From assembly GCA_022578965.1 (NCBI GenBank), contig MU400513.1, positions 248,001-312,000 on the forward strand: a stretch of DNA of 64,000 nucleotides. The letters run 5' to 3'. The notes beneath the pieces were generated by a model, which worked only from the letters and a program-made list of their open reading frames with translations, did not search any database and had not been told where the DNA came from. Positions 46,463 through 58,049 of the stretch are shown here, one piece after another. Numbering within the stretch: position 1 is the first letter of the stretch; the number at the start of each line of letters is the position of its first letter. The DNA is from Xylaria sp. FL1777 (lineage: Eukaryota > Ascomycota > Sordariomycetes > Xylariales > Xylariaceae). Position numbers and translations under genes: made by a program.

Positions 46463-47624
46463 ATGTCCTCCACCGAGCAGATCGTCTTCCGCTTCACAGC
46501 CTATGATGGGGTCGAGAACCTGCAGCCATTCCGCGAGCCTATCCCAAAGCCAAGCGCAGGCGAAGTCCTAGTCAAGGTCCGCAGCGTCGCGCTCAATTAC
46601 CGAGACGTCGCCATCGCAAACTCGACCTATCCTATTCCCGTGAAGAACAATGTGATCCCATGCTGCGACATGGCTGGCGAGGTCGTCGCCATAGGCCCGA
46701 CAACCGAAATATTTAAAACACCCGACCTCGAAGTGGGTGATGCCGTGCTGGCGCCCATTGCCCCATCGTACTTATATGGCACTGACCAACGACCTGACGC
46801 TCTGGATTTCGCCTGGTGCGGTGGAAAGCAGGACGGGGTCCTGCGCGAGTATATCGCCATACCCGTCCATTCACTGATCAAGCTTCCGCCCTATACAGCG
46901 CCGCGGGACTTTGTACGATGGTCCACAACGCCATGTACAGTATCGACGGTGTGGAATGCGTTTTATGGGAATGCACCGCTGAAGCCTGGAGACACAGTGT
47001 TGATCCTCGGTACGTAAAAAACTGCTTTTCTTAGAGACGAAATAATATTATGTACAAATCATCAAGTGGCTCAGTACTGATACCGGGAATTTAGGGACTG
47101 GCGGAGTCTCCGTAACTGCGCTTGTTCTAGCCAAGGCCGCAGGTGCAACTACTATCGTCACCTCCTCTAGTGACAAGAAGCTCGATTTCGTTCAGGCTCA
47201 ACTTGGGGCTGATTATAGGATCAACTATGAGAAGACACCAGACTGGGCGGCCGAAGTGCAGCGTATAACGAATGGTAAGGGAGTAGACCATGTCATTGAG
47301 GTTGGTGGTTCGGGAACCTTCAACCAGAGCTTGGCAGCGGTAGGACGAGGAGGATTGGTCACGGTTATAGGGTTCTTGGCCCCTGGTTCGCAAGAGAGTT
47401 TTCCGGATGTGGCTACGATAGCGATCGCCAAGGCATGCATTGTCCGAGGTGTGACGGGAGGATCGAAACAACAGCTGGAGGAGGCCATCAAGTTTATGAG
47501 TGCTCGCGGGCTTGAGTTGCCTGTCGACAAGGTTTTTGGTTTTAAGCGCGAAGAGATCATCGCTGCTTTAAAATATCTCGAATCGGGCTCGCATATCGGC
47601 AAAATATGCATCACGGTTGAATAG
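46463..47624 (+). CDS. Medium-chain dehydrogenase/reductase (zinc-type ADH-like / quinone oxidoreductase)
   Basis: Two exons (46463-47009 and 47095-47624) give 358 residues, standard for the MDR superfamily. The GroES-like N-terminal domain has VALNYRDVAIA and CCDMAGEVVAIG (about 72-83). The Rossmann nucleotide-binding motif is LGTGGVSVTALVLAKAAG (about 182-199), split by the intron. The structural-zinc cysteine cluster is absent and the catalytic-zinc ligands are not clear, so a zinc-independent NADPH reductase is more likely than a classical alcohol dehydrogenase. It belongs to a fungal group annotated as alcohol dehydrogenase superfamily proteins without a defined substrate. Its stop lies inside the 3' coding end of the convergent C2H2 regulator (14-nt overlap). 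Confidence 0.93.
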
Positions 47625-49951
47625 ATTCTGCGGCAAGTCGTAGATAGGATCTCACTTCGTCGTCGATCTCGAGGACGTGAATACCTTGAAACACGCTACT
47701 CCATAGTTTAATGACAGCTATTGCTATATGCTGATACCGACTGGGGTCGTCTTCTGGCAAATACAGTATCTCTGAGAAATCCGTCTCTTTGATGATTGAC
47801 GTGACAATCCCAAGAAGCTTTTTCTCTGACATACGAAGTGCTCTAGTGCCAGAGGACTGCACGACTGTTGAGATCATTACCAACCAGGCTTTTAGTAACG
47901 AGGCGGATTCCAGGCTACAAATTGAATGCTCAATAGACCAAATTGATGTCTTTGTGGTAGCCATGTATGCAATACCTAGACGCACTGGTACACTTAGAGC
48001 GTGCGCTGCGTGTAGCACAGCTCGCTCAATATGTAAAGATCTCTCTATACTTGGATTATCGTCCATAATGGTAAGATCCCCTTGGATAGCTCCGCGGCAG
48101 GTTCCACGGTTGAAATTCAGGCGGATGTAAGCGAGCCGTAGTAGAGCAGCGGAAGAAAGTCCAAATGACGATACCTTGCTTGAGAGAGGATCCAAGATCG
48201 GTTCATCAGTTCCCTCCCAGGAGACTTGCCAAGCACGAAGAGCAATTTCCACAGTCTCTATAGAGGCCGGTGGTGGTTGGCCGTCGCTGGAACTTTGACG
48301 GTCAAGATAAATTTGCTGAAGTAACCCGATAATCAGTACATAGCACGAAAATGAAGAAATTCTTCTCTCCTTAGGGAACCCATGGCCCTTGAGGAGAGAG
48401 CAAAGCCCCTCTTTGAATGAGCGTCGGGTCTGACGGGGAGCCATCTGCCATTGAAGGGCATCTCTTGATTTCCACTATTTAGAGGAGTTAGCCTTTATTC
48501 CAAGTGCGGTATCCTAGGTTTAGCTTCGAGACTCTTTGAAATGCTTTAACGGATGACGAGCCACAACAGGCAGTATTTTTCGCCCTAGTGAACACGATAG
48601 TCTAGGATAACTGCCTACCGATTGTGAATGGTCCGGTAATTGAAGATCCAGTTCTCGGTTCAATATGAGCGGAGGAATGCCGAAGGTAATATTGTGTAGG
48701 CAACTGAGAATGTAGGCAGCGAAAATTGTTCTCCGTCTCTCTTCACAGGCCACCCAAGCTGTCCACTCCCCTAGTGGTATGTCTTCATCGACTTCCGATA
48801 TGCCATACTCTCTAACCAGTACTTTGACGTATAAAGTTAGTAACCAGACCTAAAGAAAAAACACATTGCTTACTAGCCAGTTCACCCGTCATAGACAAAG
48901 CATCGGGTCGAACCCGCTTATTCCCCCATGATGCAAAGATAACAAGTAATATTAATGTCTGTATTTTTCTCAATTTGTCCGAGTCGTTTTGAACCGCGTA
49001 GTTGACGTTGCATATGACATCCGATACCAGTTGAAGTTGCTCACGGCGGGTTTTCTCCGACCAAATTGCTTTAGCCATGAAATAAAGCTTATAAGCTTTA
49101 CCGTGTTCAAATCTATACAGCAACCCGAGAGCGGCCATCGCCAGAGATGTCTCGACATCTCGCTCCTGTACTGAAAATGTTGCGACATGAATGAATGGAA
49201 GATACTTCTGTGCGCACTTGACATATGTTTCTATGCCACGAGATAGGGTATTATTAGTGGGCACATCGCACTCATATGGAAGAACAGACGCATAGCCCTG
49301 GATCTCCTCGCAGAGCTTCTCAAAGACCGGTCCAGAGATCGACCATGGCGTAGAGCTGGCGTGCTCGTCGTCCTGGCTAGTCTGGTACTGATTGCTAGCA
49401 TCTCCTAAATGATCTCTCTGATAACTATCGCTCGAATCCTCGACGAGATCCAGCGAAGGCAAGGTAGAACTGAATTGAGAGAGGCTGGTTACTTTTGGCG
49501 CAGCTTGCGGCGGAGGCCGGGGTTCTATGACTGAGACGGGTACATCCAAAGTTGCCGATTGGGGCATGAAAACCCGATCCCAGAAAATGTCGAAATCATT
49601 CATGTAAAGCCCATCAGGGTCGTAGAGCATAACTTCTGACGTCATCCCTGTTTGAGATACGTGAGGTTGGCATATCCTAACATGGCGTGCAAGAAGGTCT
49701 CTAAAAGATGTTAGAAGGCAGATGATCTGGACAGCAGAAGGTTGACGCTTACTGTCGGGTAAAACGATTCCCACATTCGCAAGCAAACGGCCTCTCATTC
49801 GTATCTATGAAAGGCTTAGCAATCTCCAAAGATTCCAGGGACTTGATCTCTCACGCGTGCGCTCATGGCGTACTAAGTGTTCCTGGCGTCTGAACTGCTT
49901 GCCGCAGTGTTGGCATGGCGCAATCGCGATTTTCGGCCGACCTCGAGGCAT
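47611..49951 (-). CDS. C2H2 zinc-finger transcription factor with fungal-specific domain
   Basis: Five exons (49951-49855, 49804-49753, 49700-48874, 48821-48619, 48474-47611) give 680 residues in frame. Two fingers start the protein: CQHCGKQFRRQEHLVRHERTH, with its last His built across intron 1, then CECGNRFTRQDLLARHVRIC, a C-x-C variant whose last ligand is Cys. A basic MPRGRPK (AT-hook-like) precedes them. After a linker of about 120 residues comes the fungal-specific regulatory domain: YVKCAQKYLPFIH, ASWGNKRV, LVREYGI and WTAWVACEERRRTIFAAYIL. Factors of this class often regulate adjacent metabolic genes, and the convergent MDR reductase is the nearest candidate target. The start at 49951 is the only ATG giving the first finger. 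Confidence 0.9.
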
Positions 49952-52900
49952 TTGGTTTGTATAGACATGCTGTGTTCGCAAATCTCTCCTTTATCTATCA
50001 AATTCTACCGACTGCTAAGTGCTCGTTTGAGCGAGCCGTTTGAGCATTGTCTATCTAGCTTTGGAAAGTAGGCGATTAATAATACATGTAAAAGCGTACG
50101 AGAAGCACAGGCCAGGGGTACAAGCAGTGGGTAAGTGCTTCCTAGTCTGCCAATTATAGCAACCAATGAGCAGTCGACCTTCAATCATTCATCTCCAGGT
50201 CGACGAAGGGACTGGAAACAACCAGCGGGATGCTCAACAGAGTCCCAAATAGCATGAATTGCCTGGGCTGTCGTCAGGTTCGCAACATCGATGCGCCAAA
50301 CATCTTAAGATTGTACGTCTGCCTAGGCCACGATATAGAAAGGTGCGCCGTAGCATACCAGGAGCGCGCTTAAGGGCGACGAGAACGGAGCACAATCCCG
50401 GCTAATCATTGCTGGCTATCAAGGTATGCGCGATATTGTGGCAGATCGCTCAGTTTCTGATGTGCGGTGTGCTCAGTAACTGTCTCAGTGATGAGATGGC
50501 ACGTCGTTAGACCATCGAACTTCTCTCTATTTTCGTCGTGTTTGCGCTCATGATCATGAATTAGGAAGTTGATATAGGTGTTAGCTATGGACACTCTTCA
50601 AACGGTTATTGCCAAAACTAACTACATCTACCTAAGTCATGTGACTCCATATGTCACATGAACAGCTGCTTCTACTTGGTTATTCACCGTGATATAAGTA
50701 AAGCAAATATAGCTTTGCTTAATAATAAGTCTTCGCCATAACGATCTATCACCGGCAGCTTGAGCGCGAATATCACCCATTCCCCTAGTGCTTAGTTCTT
50801 CAAGCACACGATGGTAACGCATCGGATCGAACTACAAGTTTTAGATGTCATAATGCTATGATTACGCAAAGGGAAGATATAGATTTGTGAAGATAGCTAT
50901 AGCATTTGCTTGCAAAGTGAAAAGGAATGAAGATGGAATAAACGTAATAGATAGCGGGTATGTTAAGAATGGTTGGTCTTTTCTACTCCCCTTAATCACT
51001 GGCCATGAAACATAGTACAATAGAAGGCCCCAATGTAGGTAAGTTGAATTGAATTGGTGAAGAGCTATAGAACACTCTACGTACTGGACTAAATGCTTCC
51101 TACGGAGCTCTTCTAATTATAAGCAGTAGGGAGTCATGATATATTTCCAAAGACAAGATTGTATGTAATACAGCAGGATGTTGCAGCTAAAACCAACTCA
51201 TATTCATAGCAGAGAGAGAGAAAAATATTACATTGAGTGATACAAACTGGCTTTTAAAATTCTTTGCTACGGAACACAACTGTAGTACTATACCATCACA
51301 ATACTGGCAAAAGTAGAACGGTACAAAGGCTGCGTACCGTGATGTCTGCAGTCACTTATACCACGGTTAGAGGGAACTATAACACTGTTTGCCCCGAAGG
51401 CTCTCAGTGTTAACCAAAAATCGAAGTCAAGGCACTAGAAGTTCACATAGCAGTATATGTTTATATGCTTCTTGAACTTGTCTCTTCCACTTTAAATTAT
51501 GATATGAATAACTGGATCGAATTTTCCGTCTACACCTCTTAAGGATATTTCTTGCATGATGACTTCAGTTATACAAGGGAACTGGGGGAACAACTCAGAA
51601 TATTTTACATTGGATTAGTTTCTAACCGTCAAGACAAGTCTCAAGATATATCGTGTAATTTTTTCTTTAACCCAGCATTCTCATGAAAGTTACTCTAGCT
51701 ATATTTTTGAATATTTTTCTCGGTATAGATTTCCTCCTATGCATATTATATTTGTAAGATAGGATATGTGTATAATTCATAACTCCCAACATAAATGATA
51801 ACCGTGCAATAGCTTTTTTAACATTATCTACCTTCAACTGGCATCCTTAGTATTTCTCTTTACGTACAAAGTAAGCTCTATCCTCGGAACCGAACCGCAA
51901 CCCTCACATTACCAAGTCTAGAGCTCTCAAAGACCTCATGCGCAGTATCCGTGTTACCATCCCGACGACTAGCAAAGCCCCGGACAGTTACACGCAGTCG
52001 ACCTAGTAAACAGACTGAACAAGGTGCTACCCATGGCAATGCAGGCGTGGAGTTACCTAGTTACCGCACACAGACGTACATACATACACAGGCACGCACG
52101 TGTACGCGGTGACAAATCGACCACCAACCTCCCCAAATACAATGCCATGACTCGAATCAGACGATCGCGGCCATCCCGTACATTACCTACCTACCTACTT
52201 AGGGACACTACCCTACACTACACTACAGGGGGAAAAAAACACACACAAGCGAGCGAGCGAGCGAAAAAAGCTAATTAGCCCAAGCTATCGCAGCGCGCAT
52301 CGGGAAGAACCCAGTTTACAACCTCCCCGTGAAACAAACAGATATCAAGGCTGGACGGTCATAAGGTCGACGCCATCGCAACGAAAAATCAAGATCTCAG
52401 GACATCACGCGCGGGCTTGTTTGGATCTGCAAAGGGGGAAGGGAGGGACACGATTGATTGCGATACCGGTATACGGTGGTATACTATACACTACTTATGA
52501 TCTTCAGCTTCGACGTACATACCCGGGTTGATAACAGCGGTGATTATAGCTAGCATAGATAGCATTGGTACAAACAGTAGCTAGGTAGCTGCAGGCAGGC
52601 AGGCAAGCAAGCAGGAAGACATGGGGCGACATGGTTGGTGTAATGTATAGATAGTGTATGTAAGTGGCGTGAAAAAAACCCCATCAGAGAACCAAGATTA
52701 CTGTATCGGCTATTCCTGTTTATCAATTGTGCTGAGGTGGGTAGGGTAGTGCGGCTGTCTATCATCTGTATGCGATGCGATCTGGTAACAATACAATTGT
52801 ACGGAGTGCATGGAGGTAGGTTGTCAATGAGTCATTCTGCAGACGCATTCTACTTGTGTAATAGTTAGCTGCAGAGTGTAGAGCGAAAATATCTGTGCGT

Positions 52901-53445
52901 GGAATTGCGCTGGCATACAAGATTAGAGAGGGCTGGCATGGCCCATGTTAGGTTAGGTAGGGTTCTAGGACAGAAATTCAGTCAACGAGGACACGCGTAA
53001 TTGCACTAAGTGAAGAAGTCATAGCGGAAAACCATAGTTCGCGTAATAAGTGCTCATGGATGTTCAATGAGTCTGTACGGCTTTGTTTCATTAGGTTGTG
53101 TCTTGCACATTGAATCCACCAAATGTAGTCCGCTACTCGGGGAAAAACCGTGTACCCCAAGGCGGTGATGATCTGGACCTCGAACGCTCTATCCTATCCT
53201 TTCCCCGTAGCACCGATCCAATGGAGAGTTATATCCCTCTCGTCTAAAGGCACAAGAATGCTGTAACGCCAGATGATGCAAATGCCCCGATTTCTCATCG
53301 TCGTGAACCGATTGGCGGACCAGTTGGTTGACTTAGTGACGTGGCACTAGAACGGCGTGCCATATCATGGCATTCCGGAGCTGATGACTGCAGTCCTACG
53401 CCGTCCCCCGACCACAATTCGCTTAGTATGGACAATCACCGATGA
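49952..53445. other. 3.5-kb intergenic region, AT-rich centre, simple repeats
   Basis: No gene is supported between the C2H2 regulator and PCF11. The part at 51200-51850 is notably AT-rich. Simple repeats are at 52190-52265 (CTACCTAC, ACTACACTACACTAC, GCGAGCGA) and 52591-52616 (GCAGGCAGGCAAGCAA). A weak T-loop-like word on the minus strand near 51885-51930 was considered and rejected as a tRNA. Confidence 0.5.
52190..52265. repeat. Cluster of short tandem repeats (CTAC)n, (ACTAC)n, (GCGA)n
   Basis: Three adjacent simple tandem repeats occur in non-coding DNA: TACCTACCTAC, then CTACACTACACTAC, then AGCGAGCGAGCGAGCG. They are probably slippage products; no function is indicated. Confidence 0.7.
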
Positions 53446-55816
53446 TCATACTGCTTCCGCTTTTAGCTTGCCTCTTAGAGAGACGAGTTCATCCTGCTTG
53501 ATACGTGTTAGTCGTACGCCATGGTACACGCAACCGGCCAGTTTGCTTTGGACCAATGACTTACCTCAGCCTTTCGCTTTCCTAGCACCGGCTCCGGTGT
53601 ACTGCGACTATACATCGGCGCGCCGTACATGGGTGGGCCACCTCCGTCTTTAAATGCCTCTCGATGGCAGCTAGCATGATAAACCCGGTCGCCAGCCTTA
53701 ATCGCGTCGGCCCATACGAATTCCTGTGCATCGTCCAGCCACCTGGTCTCAAATTTGTCCTGGCAGATTGGACAGACGCTGGCCGCAAGCACGGGATCAT
53801 CGGGAACTGGGATATATTGAGTTTTAGGGAGCTTCGCAATTGAGCCACCCGGGGCTGCATCAGTATCACCCGTCTGGACGACGTGGTCCTTATCAATCGT
53901 CTCACGCGTATTAATCCAATCCTATCACTGTTAGAAGAGCCCTGAAGTAACCACTACCAATTGAGATTCTCACCATTTCATCGACGAGCCAGCTGCGGTG
54001 CAGTCCCCGTTTCTCGGTCTCGTTGCTACGCTGGTTAACACGGAAATGCCAATCCATGTGAGCAGTTTTCCTCTTTTTGCCTTCCTCACTTGTCGGGAAC
54101 CGCCGCCCACATTGCGTGCATTGAGGACCCTGAGCTTCAAAAAGGAGGGGGAGCAAATGTGGACGAAATCTACTACGTGATCAGTCTTGTTACCTGTGAT
54201 ACATCTATAGGTGGCACATACTGCTTTAGAGACGATGCTTTTAGCACTATGTCATCCGTAAGATTTTCAATCGTCCCAGGTGGTGTTGGTTGAGTGCCTT
54301 TGGCCACCCTTGGAAGAGGTAGGGGAAATGGCAAAGTCGTGGAAGGGGTTGTGCTTGGCACTGGGGTTGTACTAGTTGCCGACGCAGCTGGTGGCAGCAT
54401 GCCCGCCTGTCTCAACATATTCATTAGAGCCAGAGGGTCAGCCGGTACAGGTGCAGCTTTCTGAGGCTCAACTTTTTGAGGGGGTGGTGAACGAATAGGG
54501 ACAGGTGCAGCAGGTGGTTGAGGTGTAGGGGCTTGTGATGTGCTAGAATTCCGAGCCATTATGGCAGCTAGAGCACCCGAACCGAACAAGGAATCTAAGG
54601 ACACCTTGGGTACCGCCACCGGCGGAGGAGCTACTGCTACGGGATTTGGTAGTGATACAGGTGTAGAGGTCTGGGCTGGAGGTGCCCTCATGTTCACAGC
54701 GAGATCAGCAATTTGATTTTTAACAAGCACTAACTGCTCCTGCGGCAGATTCTGTGTCTGTAAAATAGTTTGCAAGTCCACCAACGCCTTCAACTTAGTC
54801 TGTATAATAAGATCATGGGGAGCCTGGGAGAGCTGGGCCTTGAAGGCCGTGGTTAGTCTCTGTATATCATCATTTAATGCATCTATGCTGATTCCAGGTT
54901 GCGCCAAGCCATATCCTCCTAGATGAGGAGGCTGGAAAGCACTTAATGAAGGAGGTTGTGGTGTAGATCTTGATGTAGTATTCAAATTAGGCTACACATC
55001 ACGTCAGCCGCCATATTTTGGTTTAGAGTAGATCTAAAAAAACTTACAGGCTGCGACTGGTAACCGACCGGCGGCAGCTGGGTCGGTTGACCATAAAATC
55101 CGTTGCCATGTTGTATCGGAAGCTGCTGAGTGTGATATGCATGAGCCTGAGAAGAGGGCCGAGCACCTGGCGGAGTAGGTGTCTCCCGGTATGGCACTCC
55201 TTGCGCCGGCCTACCCCGACCATAAAACTGCTGCTGGTTCCTCATTCTCTCCTGATCCTGTTGTAATGCCGTTGTCCTGACTTTAATGAGCGCATTCTCG
55301 ATCGGACGCACAACGTCAGGAGAGAAGACGGGCCTAGTGTCAATAGAACCAGGGACGGGCTCCTTCCAAGTCTTGAGCATCTCTTCTAGCTTTCTCCGAG
55401 TAGCCATATCGACCATCGCATATGCGTCCATATAGGTTTGGTACAGCTTCCGGCTGAAGAATAGCGTGTATGGGGTGCCGACATTCTTTGCTATCGAATC
55501 GAGGACATAGAGGGGAGGGAGTTTCTTATGCGGCGCGGCCTACGAAATCGTGTTAGCCGGAAAGTCAATTTTTAATCGAACGATGACATTTCAACCAGCA
55601 GGAAACTCGTTGTATTACGAGTTTTAAAGAGAAGTCCTTGTAACCTACTCTTTTGATATGGTCGACTAGAGCGCCAGATATGGCAAGCGCGTGCTCGATG
55701 TTCTCGCGTGCAATGATTGTTAGGTTAGAAATTTCAGGTCGCCCGATAGTCTGTATATCCTCCAGGGCCTCGCGAAAGTCCTTCGCAACCGCCTCAGACT
55801 CAGAGTAAGAAGACAT
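53446..55816 (-). CDS. PCF11: PCF11, mRNA cleavage and polyadenylation factor subunit
   Basis: Six exons (55816-55649, 55539-55048, 54991-54222, 54169-53974, 53921-53565, 53493-53446) give 676 residues. The CTD-interacting domain spans about 1-140 (DFREALEDIQTIGRPEISNL, HKKLPPLYVLDSIAKNVG) and binds phosphorylated RNA polymerase II. A Gln/Pro-rich linker follows. Two zinc fingers flank the Clp1-binding part: CTQCGRRF...HMDWH at about 490-530 and CPICQDKFETRW...YHASCH near 600-640. Pcf11 couples 3'-end cleavage with transcription termination in CF IA. The last exon encodes 15 residues (DELVSLRGKLKAEAV). The acceptor of exon 4 could lie three bases upstream at a tandem TAGTAG. The downstream-most frame in intron 5 is a read-through shadow. 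Confidence 0.93.
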
Positions 55817-57194
55817 GATTGTATTATTGCGAGCACACAAGTTTAGAATAGAGAAAAGGTTATTAATGCAAACGACCAGTCTCGGAAACGGCCCCCAGAA
55901 CGAGGGCTTTGTTGTGCGGCTTTACGACCACGCTGCCCGGCGCGGCGGAAAGAAAGGGGACTTTCTGCTGAACTGTTTAGAATCGAGCGATGTCACAGAG
56001 GCAGAAGAAGGCAGGATGTCATCCATGCAATGTCTTCACCAGGATAGATATGAAGCACTGAGATTCGATGACTCTTGTGATGCGTCGTTGCAAATGCTAC
56101 AACCTGCCAACAACTGCGAGCGAGCGACTGTAGATTTCTGGAAAAGCTCAACGCATCTTCCTGATTAAACCACTAATGACTTGTATTCTCCCACCACATT
56201 CAGAATCTCTTCATATTCCCGCCAAACACTACTGATTATAGAAGGGTAGTCAATTGCCGTGTGGAACTCCGGGCAGGCTGCAAGAACCAAAACGGACAAA
56301 AAGCTCGGCGCCGTGGACGAACAAGGAACCCACTGAGGCCAAAATTTAGGGAATGGGAAAGCTGGGTTAAGCCAATGAAGGCTTTTCGTGGGGTCGCCGA
56401 GGCCGGTCGAGGCTCGTCAGGGAGTGGTGCTATTGTTATTGTGACGTGGAGGAATGAAAATGTAGAGGAGACTGAGAGATCGATGGATGCTTTTGCTTGG
56501 CCGAGGATGACTTGAAGGGAAGACTTGCCGAGTACTTGACGAAGAAGGTGCACCGTGCGTCGAGGTTAGGTCACGTGCCCTTATTTGGCCCTATAATTAG
56601 TACTTAGGTAAGTACATAGCACCTAGGTACCTTAGTAGTTACCTGATATAGCACCTACGAGTTACCCACCTAAGGTCATGTAATTGGAAATTGCTTACCT
56701 TCAACGTTCTCTGTAACGCTTTCTCTACATTGCGTATTGACCACCTGGGCATGGTCGATAGCATACCTAGGTACTGTGTCAATTGAAGTTTCTAGGATAT
56801 TTCTTTACTCATTCTTCATGGCACTTTCCTCGTAGCAGCGATCTTATCATAATGCCTTCATTTTGTCAATTTTATACGTCTAAGTTGGCTGTTTCTATCT
56901 GCGTTTTAACGAATTTACTATAACTTTTCCTCTACCGCGAAGCATAACACGGCGAAAGGTGATCTGCAAAGAAAAACGAGGCATCTGTCGCTGAAAAGTC
57001 GTACTCTTCTATTTCAAGAGGATACTGAAAATACCATCGCTTTTATACACGTGATGTCCGATCCGATGTACCAACCGCTATGCCCCGAATCAAAGGATAT
57101 TAAGAACTCCTGCCCTAAGCTAACGCCATTTTCCCCTTTACAATGCAAACGAATACCTGGAGGTACGGCCATGACGAACGAGGGTCTCGCTTTT
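55817..57194. other. Intergenic region between PCF11 and the four-TM gene
   Basis: Contains the PCF11 promoter. Open frames on both strands between 55815 and 56553 are mutually overlapping, lack a family and lack splice logic. CCTAGGTACC words occur at 56620-56645 and 56764-56775. No gene is called. Confidence 0.45.
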
Positions 57195-58049
57195 TTATAC
57201 CATGCTGTTACCGAAGCGGTCAATGTGGCTAGCTTCGGAGTATATGGTCGTTCTGTTCATGGGATGCAGCGCGGTGGGTGGCCGACTAATCTGTGGCATT
57301 ATAGGACTATGACGAGAGTCGTATGAGATTGTCGACTTATTGTCTTCAGCATAGTAGTCCGAGGTATCTCGCGCAAATTGATCGCCCACAGGCATGGGGC
57401 CACTGATCTCGGGCTTGCGAGTACTGTTAGAGCGAGAGCTGTAGTTGTCGTTGAAATTGACGTCTCGGGTGGTCGCTCCGGCCTGTCTAACCTCGCGCGC
57501 ACGCACTTTCTCGTTTTTGAACAGCAGCGAGGCGATGATGTTGGTGAATCCAAAGGCGATGGCGATAATACCGGCGCCAATGATGACCTGCGAAATCTGA
57601 GACGGCACGCCGCCCGAGGTGTAAATGCCGCTGTTGAGACCACCGAGGAGATGGCAGCCGATGAGGACCATGATAGCACCGAGCCCAGTGAATCCTCGAT
57701 CGGGGCCGAGCATCGGCCAGGCTCTAGCGACGAAATCCTGACCCTTGCGCCAAAGGCCGATCTCAGTGAAGATGAGAAGGGCGGCAAAGAAGAAGACGAG
57801 GGCGTGGACGATATCGGCAAAGAATTGGAAGCCGTTGGGGAGTTTGGCGAAGATGAGCATGAGCACCGACGCTACCATAACAGCCAGGAGAACCGCGACA
57901 TTACAAAAACGAATGACCTGCAGGATGATGTAGGCATGGCCTTGGAAGCCAGAAGAACTATCTTTTCCAAACATTGTGAAGAACCTGCTGATATTCAAAG
58001 TCGTATCTCTCTGGGTATAATTAGGATTAGTGGTTTGTTGGGTGGACAT
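57195..58049 (-). CDS. Uncharacterised fungal four-TM membrane protein (MARVEL-like topology)
   Basis: A single exon of 284 residues. A short cytosolic N-terminus leads to four hydrophobic segments at about 40-62, 70-92, 113-135 and 148-172. The conserved-looking block KLPNGFQFFADIVHALVFFF is in the first loop and TM2, and IFTEIGLWRKGQ and GPDRGFTGLGA follow. The last 110 residues are hydrophilic, Ser/Arg-rich and probably disordered (TRKPEISGPMPVG, YYAEDNKSTISYD). I recognise the general fungal family of small four-TM proteins, but no function is known to me. The frame extends upstream without an ATG; 58049 is the best start. Confidence 0.8.
   Translation of the reverse strand: MSTQQTTNPNYTQRDTTLNISRFFTMFGKDSSSGFQGHAYIILQVIRFCNVAVLLAVMVASVLMLIFAKLPNGFQFFADIVHALVFFFAALLIFTEIGLWRKGQDFVARAWPMLGPDRGFTGLGAIMVLIGCHLLGGLNSGIYTSGGVPSQISQVIIGAGIIAIAFGFTNIIASLLFKNEKVRAREVRQAGATTRDVNFNDNYSSRSNSTRKPEISGPMPVGDQFARDTSDYYAEDNKSTISYDSRHSPIMPQISRPPTALHPMNRTTIYSEASHIDRFGNSMV

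Noticed and set aside
51885..51930. Possible minus-strand tRNA with a TTCGGTTCC loop
   Set aside because: Only a three-pair T-stem forms, and no acceptor or D-arm could be folded.
55815..56553. Overlapping open frames on both strands next to PCF11
   Set aside because: No domain, no consistent splice sites and a non-ATG start for the minus-strand frame.
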